Part shown: positions 10,415 to 19,130 of the stretch, piece by piece
How positions within the stretch are numbered: the first letter of the stretch is position 1
Layout: each line of letters starts with the position of its first letter
NCBI GenBank assembly: GCA_973895155.1
Contig: OZ316894.1
Location: forward strand, 20,398,001-20,462,000
Reading direction: 5' to 3'
Length of the DNA: 64,000 nucleotides
Source: Marsupella aquatica
Taxonomy: Eukaryota; Marchantiophyta
Notes under the pieces: model-generated
Database searches by the model: none
Seen by the model: the letters and a program-made list of their open reading frames with translations, nothing else
Told to the model about the DNA's origin: nothing
Made by a program: the position numbers and the translations under genes

Positions 10415-11194
10415 TCAAACCTGGCCATGCATGCCTCTCCAATGATAATGAGGGACCAAGAGGCTGTAAGTCCTCTTAACGCCAAAATGACCAAGCTCAG
10501 AATGTACCTTACGGATAAGGCCAACCCTCTCATGAATGGGTGAAACCACCACTTCCCTATCTGGCAAGCAGCGCACAAGATGATCTCCCTTCCACAAGTA
10601 GCGCTTGGACCTTTGCTGAATTCGGTCTCTCTGGGCAGCAGTAACATGGGTGGGGTACTCCCCATGCTGCAGAAATCTTAGAGTGTCACTGTCCTCCCAT
10701 ATGTCCACCACAGGTTGGTCAACAACGTAGCATGGCAACAAAGCAAGATAGGTAGATGCATGAAATGTAGGCAGGATGGAAACCTGGTCAAAATCCTGCC
10801 GTGCATCTGAGGAATCATCAGAGGCAATCAAAGGGCTGCGGGACATAGTGTCAGCATTTTGATGTGTCACACCAGGCCTATGAATTACCTCAAAATCATA
10901 CTCCTGGAGTATGAGCGCCCAACGAGCAAGCTTGCCAGTAAGCTTGTCGTTGGTCATCAACCACTTCAAGGGCTGGTGGTCGGTGTAGAGGACAAACCTG
11001 GTCCCATAGAGGTAAGGCCTGTAATGTATGACAGCCCACACAACAACAAGGCATTCACCCTCATACGAAGAATAATGACTCTGCTTGATTGTTGCTCCTG
11101 GATGCATAGGCAATGACGTACTCTTTACCTTCCTCATCATGCTGGCCCAGAATGGCACCAATCCCAAGGGCACTCCAATCTGTGTGTAGCACAA
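10415..11194 (-). pseudogene. RNase H C-terminal part and integrase zinc-binding domain
   Basis: Part of the Ty3/gypsy pol. RNase H motifs include YSSYEGECLVVVWAV, FVLYTDHQPLKWL and the HRPGVTHQNADTMSR end with its conserved HxxG...NxxAD. They are followed by a linker and the integrase HHCC start (VHSELGHFGVKRTYSLL, YHWRGM). The frame is shifted relative to the RT frame near 11100 and ends in a stop at 10415, just before the expected CxxC. The CxxC is readable in another frame near 10390-10400, which indicates a frameshift. Confidence 0.85.
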
Positions 11195-11879
11195 AGACCT
11201 TGCTGAAATCAGGTCTTCTCAACACCGGGTATTCTGAGAGCTTCTCCTTCAAAGTGGCAAATGCTGCCTCAGCATATGTACTCCATGTCCAAGTCACATT
11301 CTTTTTCAACAAAGCATACAATGGGTGTGCAATGGTGCTGAAATCTTTGATGTAGATCCGGTAGTAATTGCACAACCCAATAAAACTCCTCAAAGTGTGA
11401 ACATTAGTAGGAGTGGGCATTTCCAAGATGGATACCACCTTGGCCCAGTGAGCCATGGTTCCATTTGGAAGAATGCGGTGCCCAAGGTATACTATTGATC
11501 TGACAGCAAATTCACACTTCTTGGGGCGTATCTTTAGGTTCACCTTCTTAAGCCTCATGAATAGCTCCTCAAGGTCAAGTAGATGCTGGTCAAATCCTTT
11601 GCTGTGGACGAACACATCATCAATGTAGCATTTCAGAAACTCAGCACCTTGAAGAACTTGGTCCATGACTCTTTGAAAGAATATGGGCGCATTCTTCAAG
11701 CCAAATGGCATCACCAACCACTCCCATAGTTGGTTACTGCCATGGAAAGCTGTTTTCTTGCGGTCCTTTGCAAGCAGCAAAATCTGGTTAAAGCCTTGCC
11801 TTAGATCCACAAGAGTGAAGATGTCTGAGTCTCCAATGCTGTCAAATAGCTCCTCTGGCCGTGGCATGGGGTACCTATC
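11061..11879 (-). pseudogene. Reverse transcriptase palm and start of RNase H
   Basis: The fragment contains the RT blocks FTLVDLRQGFNQI, LVMPFGLKNAPIFFQ and the catalytic YIDD (about 11627-11616) in CYIDDVFVHSKG. Thumb/connection sequence follows, then the RNase H start VLHTDWSALGIGAIL with the first catalytic Asp. It is in the same frame as the methyltransferase-bearing ORF and is separated from it only by a TAG at 11882-11880 (VTP-stop-DRYPMP). A Gln codon there would differ by one transition. The order and motifs are those of Ty3/gypsy pol. Confidence 0.9.
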
Positions 11880-14132
11880 CTAGGGTGTGACCAAGTTCAG
11901 TGGCCTGTAGTCCCCACACATGCGCTTCTCTGTCCACAATCCACTGGAATCCTTCTTTGCTGGCATCACTGTAGCTGCTACAAAATCTGATGTAGATGGC
12001 TGAATAAGACCAGCTTCATAGAGCTCTTGGCACCTCTCATCCACCAGCTGCCACTCATGCTTACTCAAACGGTGTCTCCGCCTGAAGATAGGTGTTTCAT
12101 CAGCCAACTCAATGGAGAACTGCATAGTCTTGCACTTACCCAAGTCCTTCATAGAGAAAGCAAACACATTCTCATGCTTGAGGAGCAAATTCAGCAGCTG
12201 GTCCTTCTGTCTTTTACTCAGGTGGTTGCCCATGATGAATGTGTAGTTGGCAACACTAAGAATAGGACCTGATGTACTCGTGCTTGAAGAGCCAGAAGTG
12301 CCAGCCTCTCCACCCAAGCTGCTAGCATGCTGTTGATAAGGTGATGAGGCCTCTCCAAGGCCTGCTGTATCTGTTGCTCTGGTCTGATCCACATCATGAA
12401 ACTCAGAAATAATGTCAGCCACATTACAAGGGACCTCCTCCCCCCCAACACTTGGACTGAAGCGATGAGTGTTGAATAGAGGTAAGTGCACCTGGTCTGG
12501 ATGCCATGTAGCAGCACCATGGAGTGGTAGAGGTGGAACTCCAGATGCTGGATGAATGTACATTTGAAAAAGGATGCAAGTGACCAGAAGCCAAGTGAGA
12601 GCATTAAGATCCATTACCCTACCAAGTAAAGCATTCCTGACCAGCCTGGTGATGTGGGTGTGGCCTATAGTACCGGATTGGAAGCCCATAGCCCGTTCTC
12701 TCTCCTCAGGACTAGGTTCATCCCAAGTACCGGTAGAATGTCGATAAACCAGGCCAGGACCATCACCCTGAAAGGCATGTGCACCTGGAAAGGATACAAA
12801 TGTAGGCCAAGCAGCATGGGGCTGTCCAATGGTATTGGCTGGATACCAAGGTGCTGGCTCTTGCCGTGTAACTGGTTGGCAAGAACTGTCAGGATCCAAA
12901 ATCTGGTCCACTGTGAGGTTAGTGTCCCTGGATGTGTGGTGAAGAGCTAACTCCAGCAAGGAAGGTTGTGCAAGGTTAGTCCAAAAGTTCCGAAGACGAT
13001 GTGCATAAGAACCACAGTGCACTGCATCAATGAGAAGGGGTGGTCCCAAGTAGTGCTGGACCACACTGAAATCCTCTTTGACCTGTGGACGCTGGTCAAA
13101 CTGAGATGGAGTATTCTCAATGATATAACCAACAGCAGGATAAAGGGATTGAGCCCAGGTGAGAATCTGAACCAATGCTGTGAAAAGGCCAGAATGAGAA
13201 TCATGCAATCCAGCACCGTGACCAGCAGCTGAAAACCCTTGGCATTCCCAACCAGTTATGATCAAATCAAGGGAGCCAAGAAGGGTTAAGTGTCGGTGCT
13301 GGACAAGCTGGATATCTGGAGGGAAGAAAGAAAATGCAGACTTCCATGCACTGTGTGGAAATTGCTGGGGAAATCGCTCTGAAAATTCAGGCAAACGGGA
13401 TTCAGCCACGTGCCTTGCACCTGGATCAATGTCCACATAGATGTACTGCTTCACCACCATGCCAGACTGTAGGAGAGCTTCCAAGCCTGTAGAAATGCCA
13501 CCAAAAAGCTCAAGCAATGTAAGGCCATCCGAAGGAGGAGTCCATGTAACTGATGCGCTCAAGATTGGGGCTATCGGTTGTCCATTGTGCTGCCCAAGGT
13601 CCTCAAATTTGCGCAATGCAGCCACCAAAGGTCCATGGGCTGCTTGGAGCCGTAGTACCACCTCTGGTTGATGATCCACGCTGATAGAAAGTGCTGCTAT
13701 ACGTGTAGCAGCATGTGTAGCAGCCACCTCATCATCATCCTCCTCAATCCAATCCTGCAATGGGTGGTTGACATAGGTAGCTGTGTGCATTGCTTTCAAC
13801 ACACAGTGGTGAGCCATAGGTGTATGGGCACCATGCAAATCAAGGGGAATGTAGCCCAAGCTAGTGTGAGCCATCAGTATGCCAATCAACTCTGTAGTAT
13901 GCATGCTCATGCCAGTTGTCAATGGTAAAACCTGGTGGGAACAAAGCCTCCTGGCCAATGAGCACATCATACATAGTGGCATTGGTAATAAAACATCTGA
14001 CTGGGAAATGCAGTTCCTGATCTGTACCTCCATTAAAAGTGAGAGTGAGTAAAGTAGAACTCTCACCCAACACGTCCTCCACAATGCCACTAGCAGTTCG
14101 AATGTGCCACCTGGATTGCTGTAAGTGATCAA
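11880..14132 (-). CDS. Pol segment: C5-cytosine DNA methyltransferase domain followed by RT N-terminus
   Basis: This 750-residue open frame carries a full-length C5 methyltransferase core at about residues 203-517 (nt 13526-12582). Motif I is LTLLELFGGISTG (SAM binding). Motif II is YIYVDIDPGARH. Motif IV is ITGWECQGFS with the catalytic Cys at residue 297. Motif VI is the IIENT equivalent of ENV. Motif VIII is AHRLRNFW, motif IX is SPEERERAMGF, and motif X is around RLVRNALLGR. The gap between VIII and IX, where target recognition occurs, is only about 80 residues. The frame continues through a Ser/Thr-rich linker into RT fingers (FRRRHRLSKHEW, MCGDYRPLN). The residue before the catalytic Cys is Glu instead of the usual Pro. 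The first ~90 residues overlap the protease frame and are probably not translated as such. Confidence 0.88.
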   Translation of the reverse strand: MITYSNPGGTFELLVALWRTCWVRVLLYSLSLLMEVQIRNCISQSDVLLPMPLCMMCSLARRLCSHQVLPLTTGMSMHTTELIGILMAHTSLGYIPLDLHGAHTPMAHHCVLKAMHTATYVNHPLQDWIEEDDDEVAATHAATRIAALSISVDHQPEVVLRLQAAHGPLVAALRKFEDLGQHNGQPIAPILSASVTWTPPSDGLTLLELFGGISTGLEALLQSGMVVKQYIYVDIDPGARHVAESRLPEFSERFPQQFPHSAWKSAFSFFPPDIQLVQHRHLTLLGSLDLIITGWECQGFSAAGHGAGLHDSHSGLFTALVQILTWAQSLYPAVGYIIENTPSQFDQRPQVKEDFSVVQHYLGPPLLIDAVHCGSYAHRLRNFWTNLAQPSLLELALHHTSRDTNLTVDQILDPDSSCQPVTRQEPAPWYPANTIGQPHAAWPTFVSFPGAHAFQGDGPGLVYRHSTGTWDEPSPEERERAMGFQSGTIGHTHITRLVRNALLGRVMDLNALTWLLVTCILFQMYIHPASGVPPLPLHGAATWHPDQVHLPLFNTHRFSPSVGGEEVPCNVADIISEFHDVDQTRATDTAGLGEASSPYQQHASSLGGEAGTSGSSSTSTSGPILSVANYTFIMGNHLSKRQKDQLLNLLLKHENVFAFSMKDLGKCKTMQFSIELADETPIFRRRHRLSKHEWQLVDERCQELYEAGLIQPSTSDFVAATVMPAKKDSSGLWTEKRMCGDYRPLNLVTP

Positions 14133-14658
14133 TCAGCAGTCCCATCTTCTTGGCAAACTGAATGCCCAATATCACTGGTTGAGCGCCTGTGTCTAGCATG
14201 ACCACCTGAGGAGTGTGACCCTCCAACTTGACCGCTGAATTCTTGTTGTCAACAATGGCAATGGTGGTGGAAACTAAAGTCCTGTCACTAGGCACCACTT
14301 TTGGCAAATGATGAGGTACCTTGTGAAGGGAGTTAGTGTCCACGGTCTGCCCACTCAACAGCATAGCCAGGAAAGATGGAGTAGCATGACCAGAATCCAG
14401 TGTAGCTTTGGTCACACAATCTGCAGCAATACTGTCATCTCTACCACTGGAAATTGGTACTGGGATAGCCAAACCAGTGGAAGCATGTAATGGAGAAGAA
14501 GAAAGTCCAGTATATACATGAGATTGGACCTCCAAAACCGGTGTCACAGGGGCTAATGAAGAATGCAGTGAGCCCTCTAGCGCTCTGATGACAGCTCTAG
14601 CATCCAACTGTAAATCATGGCAACTGAAAAGTGGAGTTGTAAGAATCCTTTGTGCCAT
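13861..14658 (-). pseudogene. Retroviral-type aspartic protease
   Basis: The frame has the active-site signature VVMLDTGAQPVILG (Asp codon at about 14193), followed by a flap region (WHIRTASG) and the second hydrophobic block MYDVLIGQEAL. Together these are diagnostic of a Ty3/gypsy retropepsin. It lies between Gag and the methyltransferase domain. The sequence runs on naturally into the TSLGYIPLDLHG of the next frame, so a frameshift near 13870 separates protease from methyltransferase in this copy. Confidence 0.85.
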
Positions 14659-14796
14659 ACCGGAGGTGACATGCTCAAGCAGCTCAGGAGAAACAACTCC
14701 CTGTCAAATGTCAGCAGCACCTGGTGGTGGAATGGATGTAGCTGCAGCTCCCTCCCCCCTCGCCAACAAGGTGCGCTCTTCAGCAAGTGTGAGTGG

Positions 14797-16635
14797 CTAA
14801 AAAGATTGGGGCAAGACAGCCCGAGCTCCCCTGGCTCTAGTCATAGGACCGGCAGCAAGACCATCAGCCTGTACAATGCGGCGTGTGGGAGCAATACGAG
14901 AGGCAGCACTAGCTTGCTGGTAAGCAAAATAGGAAGGGCAAAATGAATCTGAAAATTCTGCTGTAAGGCCAGCCTGTGGAGCAGAGGACAGCACACACTC
15001 ACCCATATGAGCATCAAATGGCAAGCCATAGAAAGAGCGGGGTAGAGGTGCTGAACTGTTAGTGGTGCCAGAGCCAGGGATGGGTTGCACGTGACCAGCC
15101 GGTTGAGAAGGACCAACAGAGGCAGTTGACTTGCCTTTGATGTTGGCAAGTTGGGCACGTAGGGACTCAACCTCATGAGTCAGAGACTGGAGTTGAGTTG
15201 CCTGTGCATTGTGAGCCTCCTTCTGAGCTGGTGGCTTCTGTGGCTGCTTGGGCAATTTGTTGGCACTGGTTGCTTTGCCACTGGTTGCTTTGCCACTGGA
15301 AGGAGGAGCAACTGATGCAGTAGGAGCCCTCCTAGCTGGTGGGGGAGTGGAAACAGGAGCAGGATGAGTGGCCTGTTGTCGTAGCTGCTTCCTCTCTGGG
15401 AATTTGGCAAAACAAACTGCCTCCAAGTGGCCCATTTTCCCGCAAAAATCACAGCAACAATATCACATTCATTAGCCTTGTGATTAGGATTGCCACAGTA
15501 GTTGCAAGATGGCAGCATGAAAGCAGCATGTGCTGGTTTGGTCTTGGAAGCATACTGTGGCACACGGGAAGGGGTGGCCATTGTAGGAGCAGCAGCCTGG
15601 TACCTGGATCACGGTGGACGCGCAATACTGGCCTCATAATATGCATGGGCCAACTCAAGTTTCTCAGTAGTGTCATAGACATTGAGCAGGGTGTAGCTGT
15701 CTCCAAACTCTGAGAATACTTGCTGCAATACTTGCAAATGGAGAGCTGGTGTGCCCTCCAATGCGCGAAGATAGCGATGAGCAGCTTCCAGGTCAGTGAT
15801 GCTCTGGGTGTCCTCCTTCAGCTTGAGAAGCCGGCGATACATCATCTTCAAGGTTTCATCGCGCTGCCTCACAAAGGTGGCCAACTGCATGATTTTGTCA
15901 GCACTCTTGATGGGGAATTCCAATTCAAGAACCTGGAAAACTCAGCCACTGGATCAGCAAAGGCAGGGGAATCAATGGTGGGAGAAATGCCTGACGTAGC
16001 CTGTGCCAAGATAGTGGGAGTAAATAGCGCAATGGTAGGAACTGGAGTAGGAGGGGAAGTGGCAGGAGCAGCAGCATGGGCTGCAATGGCATTTTGTAAT
16101 GCCAATTGTGAGGCAGCTGCAATTGCATTGGCATAGGCAAGGTTAGGCAATTGTGTGACAGTAAGCAGCCATTGAGAGTGCTGCTCATACACATCCAAAG
16201 CCTCATGGTGCACATACCTGGCTAGCTGCTTAAATGCAAAAGCATTTGTGAAATTGCTGCCGTACTTCAACTCCAATTCGTAAACGACAGTGTAGAAAGT
16301 GGATTTGAACTCATGTAAAGAAACAGTGCCTGGCCGCCCACTAAAGCGCTCAATGCGGCCAAATGAGTGGATAGCATCCATGTTGTATGTCGGTAAAGCT
16401 GGAACAACCACCGATGCAAAAGGGGTAAATGGCAAGGAAGTGATAGCAAGCTTTGGGTTAGTGGTGAAGCGACCGCCAAATTGAGCAAAAGGATTGCGTG
16501 GTGTGCTACCTGCGGACGTCGTCGAAATTGCCGAGACTCCAATGAAATTGGCACCAATGGTCGTGGATCACTCCGTAAATGGTACCTGGGTGTCGGTGGT
16601 GATGTGCTGCTACCTCTTGGCTCGTCAGCTGACAT
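14797..16635 (-). pseudogene. Gag with two CCHC zinc knuckles, frameshifted
   Basis: Successive minus-strand frames make one broken Gag. It probably starts at 16635 (MSADEPRG..., with RYHLRSD). A capsid-like alpha-helical segment follows (RFSGRPGTVSLHEFKSTF near 16350; KMMYRRLLKLKEDTQS near 15840). Two nucleocapsid knuckles come next: CNYCGNPNHKANEC at 15506-15465 and CDFCGKMGHLEAVC at about 15453-15412. The C-terminus is Pro/Ala/Lys-rich with a short SGKAT duplication and a brief coiled coil (LTHEVESLRAQLANI). At least four frame changes are needed (near 16480, 15910, 15600 and 15460). Confidence 0.75.
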
Positions 16636-17269
16636 GCTGCATGCTCACCCGGGGTGCCAATGGGAAAGAAATTGACAAGAAAAAAGAATGGCAGCCCCAA
16701 GGCTAAGAAATAAAACCCACAAAGGAAATAGACGGTGCGAGGCAGAAATGTGTCGAATGTGTAAACACACAGAAAAACCGTCGGCAAAGAAAAGACCCTT
16801 AAAAACTCCAATAATACCGGTGTTGTGCTTGCTGGATTGACTGTCTGATGAATATGCCGGGCCCTCAGCTTTATGTAGATGACACGTGGCGGCAGCAAAG
16901 AAATCTGGAAAAATAGGCCCTTAAAAACATAAACCTGGGACCCCCTTAAGTGTAACATCGGCCCTTTCAAATGTATAAACATGGGGCCCGGTTAAGTGTA
17001 TACATCGGGCCCCGATGTGGACCCGGGAAGTAGCAAGGAAGACGGAAAAGAGACCGGGCGCGCGTCGGCAGCAAAATGGTCATAGTGGGGACCGGCCGCG
17101 GTGCCCTATGTACATGCCCTCATGTGAGTCGAAAGACTCTTCAATCGTCGCGCAGCGGAGGAGCGACAAATGAATGGAGAAACAGAAGAAAAACGGCTTT
17201 GGCAAGGGCGAAAGGAAAAGACGAGACCCAAGGCGAGGCGAGGAAAAAGAAAACGGGCCTTTAAGTGCT

Positions 17270-17760
17270 CGAACCCTGCATAGGGCTTTGCGCACCCTCC
17301 CCCTCCTCTAATGCTGCCTAGGGCCTCATGCCTGGCAGGACTGTGACTCCCGAGAGGAGGGAGTCGAATGTACTCCCCCTCTCCCCCTCTTGTAAATGAA
17401 AAATGGGCCTCGTGCCCTCTCCTTGCGCTCCCCCTCCCCTCTTTTAATGTTGTATTGGGCTTCGTGCCCTCTCCTGGCACCCTCGCTCCCCCTCCTTCTT
17501 TAATGCTAACAATGGGCTCCGTGCCCTACAGGGAGACTCCCGAGAGAGGGAGTCGAATGTACTCCCCCCCTTGAATGCTTTAGAGCTGCCTAGGGCCTCG
17601 TGCCCTACTTTCGCTTCAACTCCCCCTCCCCTTGAATGCTTCAGAGCTGCCTAGGGCCTCGTGCCCTACTTTTGCTTCAACTCCCCCTCCTCCTTCATTC
17701 TCCATAGGGCCTCATGCCCTCGGTTCTCGCTCCTTCTCCCCTGTTTTAATGCTGCCGAGG
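17270..17760. repeat. Leader repeats built on GGGCCTCRTGCCCT
   Basis: Short semi-palindromic GGGCYTCRTGCCCT-like motifs recur about every 65-90 bases (near 17318, 17405, 17458, 17514, 17592, 17655 and 17707). Each is accompanied by CTCCCCCTCC and TTAATGCT/TTGAATGCTT sequence. The unit at about 17575-17640 is almost exactly duplicated at about 17630-17700. This is a degenerate tandem array in the element's leader. Confidence 0.7.
17345..17554. repeat. Two matching hairpins GACTCCC...GGGAGTC in the leader
   Basis: GACTCCCGAGAGGAGGGAGTC (here broken as GACTCCC, GAGAGGA, GGGAGTC) at 17345-17365 recurs as a 20-base version at 17535-17554. Both are followed by GAATGTACTCCCC. Each forms a 7-bp perfect stem with a small loop. 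Position and repetition would fit an RNA packaging or dimerisation signal, but that is a guess. Confidence 0.6.
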
Positions 17761-18317
17761 ATGCTGGCAACGACAGGAAACAAATGAAGGAATGGGCGAG
17801 GGAGGAAGAAAAATGTTGAAGGGAGGGCGCGCGGCCCTATGCGCGACCCAGGGGCAATGATGAGCGCCGCATGTGTATACACAGGCAGGACCGGGAGGCA
17901 CCTCGCGACGGTAGCTGCGAGGGGAGGCGAAATGAAACAACGGCCGGTGAGGGAAAAGAAAGAACGGGACCCCAAGGGGTCATGAAAACGTAAAGTGAAG
18001 GGAAGGTGGTCGCTCTGCGACCGGAAAACACCAAAAATGGCCCAAAAAAGGTCGTGGCAGTCAGCAACCGGCAGCCATAGTCGGAAGCAGCAAAGGGTCC
18101 CCAGATGCAACCGGAAAGAATCAGGCTCCAATAGGAGCGTTATGTGTATACTTATGTTAAGTATACACTTAACACCATATTGAACCCATAATTTCAACCC
18201 GTACCTCCATTGTTGCTCAAAGAAATTGCACCGGCTTTGACGGAAATTGTTTGGACCGACATAGCAGCTGAGAAGCACAATGTCTTTGATCTTCTTCCCT
18301 TCACTGCTAACCCGGCG

Positions 18318-18331
18318 TCAGTTCTTCTTGA
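18318..18331 (-). promoter_or_regulatory. Putative self-complementary primer-binding site
   Basis: On the coding strand the first bases after repeat A1 are TCAAGAAGAACTGA. With the two preceding bases they form ATTCAAGAAGAACTGA. The exact complement lies in A1 at 18475-18490, so the transcript could fold into a 16-bp stem with about a 141-nt loop ending at the primer-binding position. No tRNA-like primer-binding sequence (TGG...) is seen here. Self-priming is known for the fission-yeast Tf1 retrotransposon. Its use here is inference. Confidence 0.5.
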
Positions 18332-18690
18332 ATAAAAGGCGTAAGAGAAACAATTGTACTGAAATCAAATCGAAAACCGGCAGGATGCCAAGATCGGTCG
18401 GGAGCATCTAACGAATCACTATGTGAATCTCGTGTACGGAACCGACGAGCACTGTCTGAGCTCTGTCAACAATGATTCAAGAAGAACTGAAAAACCCACA
18501 AACAAAGACATGCCCTAAGTAAACAAAGTCCTGGTGTCACACTAACAAGCGCGTTTTCTTCAAGAACGCCTGGCATTTGCTATAAGAACATGTCGCTAAC
18601 TCAAGTCGTACACTAGCCCTAACTACATACCTAGCGGGCATGCGAGGGACATGCCGATGTGCATAAGAGGCACTGTCCCTCGGCATGACA
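18332..18690. repeat. Split direct repeat segment A1
   Basis: This 359-bp segment matches A2 (4059-4416) with 11 substitutions and one 1-bp indel by eye; ten of the substitutions are transitions. Its outer end (GGCATGACA) abuts the GTTT target duplication. Its inner end (ATAAAAGG) abuts the internal region. Confidence 0.85.
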
Positions 18691-19130
18691 GTTTTACAGA
18701 AAACTATATCATATGTTAAGACTAGGGGAGCCATATTAATGGCAAGTGGAGTTTTTTGGTATCACGAGCCAAGTCATTTTTACAAGAATTTGAGTTGTTT
18801 GTAAAGACTAGTTCAAACATTTGTTATGACGGTGGAGTGGAATTTTACAAAAACTAGTCATATGTTATGACTACTATAGACATCTTTTATGACTAGTGGA
18901 GTAATTTGTTTGAACAAGGTGAGTCACTTGTTATGAGTTTTGTTGCAAAATTCTAAGTGCACATTGTAATTATTAATGACTTACACAAGAGTCATTCGAA
19001 TGACTCTCGACCATTTGAGTGGCAAGACAAATGACTTGAGTCTTAGAAATGACTCAAGTGAAAGTGAGTCCTAAGTGAGTCATACGCTAGTCCTAAGTGC
19101 AGTCACAATTGACCCCGTTTTCTACTAGTG
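18691..19130. repeat. CACTA subterminal repeats, right part
   Basis: This segment continues the ~150-bp repeat interrupted at 3882. It then becomes a dense series of GAGTCATT, ATGACTC, TGACTTGAGTC and GAGTCCTAAGTGAGTC motifs, which runs to the right terminus at 19130. Confidence 0.7.

Larger units (their letters stand above)
16636..18317 (-). other. Long 5' leader of the retrotransposon, no gene
   Basis: About 1.7 kb lie between the primer-binding position and the likely Gag start. Open frames here (for example 18278-17712) have compositions expected of GC-rich non-coding sequence. The central part is a tandem repeat region with two identical-type hairpins (separate entries). Confidence 0.55.
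3883..18690 (-). mobile_element. Ty3/gypsy-type retrotransposon with DNA methyltransferase and PHD domains and split direct repeats (inactive copy)
   Basis: The element starts TGTCATGAC and ends GGCATGACA, flanked on both sides by GTTT. The flanking tandem repeat confirms the empty site. In coding (minus) order it holds repeat A1 (18690-18332), an internal region (18331-4595), B1 (4594-4419), a GC dinucleotide, A2 (4416-4059) and B2 (4058-3883). The internal region encodes Gag, protease, a C5 methyltransferase domain, RT, RNase H, integrase and a PHD finger. Frameshifts, an in-frame TAG and a 4.6-kb insertion make this copy non-functional. A and B copies differ by about 3%, so insertion was fairly recent. 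The alternative is an LTR-less internal region inserted in one unit of a tandem LTR pair. Confidence 0.85.
2025..19130. mobile_element. Non-autonomous CACTA (En/Spm-like) transposon hosting nested insertions
   Basis: The left end reads CACTAGTAGAAAAGGGGTC at 2025. The right end at 19130 is its inverted complement, CACTAGTAGAAAACGGGGTC, with further matches inward (GGTCRATTRTGAC, CTTAGGACT). This is the classic CACTA terminus. Both subterminal zones are dense in GACTC/GAGTC/ATGACT motifs, as expected for transposase-binding subterminal repeats. No matching 3-bp target duplication is visible (GCC on the left, GGT on the right). Without the 14.8-kb insertion the element is about 2.3 kb. I see no transposase, so it is probably non-autonomous or decayed. 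Confidence 0.8.

Noticed and set aside
17712-18278. 188-codon minus-strand frame in the retrotransposon leader
   Set aside because: It lies between the primer site and Gag, is overlapped by frames in both strands, and its Phe/Leu/Arg-rich content fits GC-rich non-coding leader sequence.
2025-19130. CACTA target-site duplication
   Set aside because: The three bases outside each terminus (GCC and GGT) do not match, so I did not claim a TSD.
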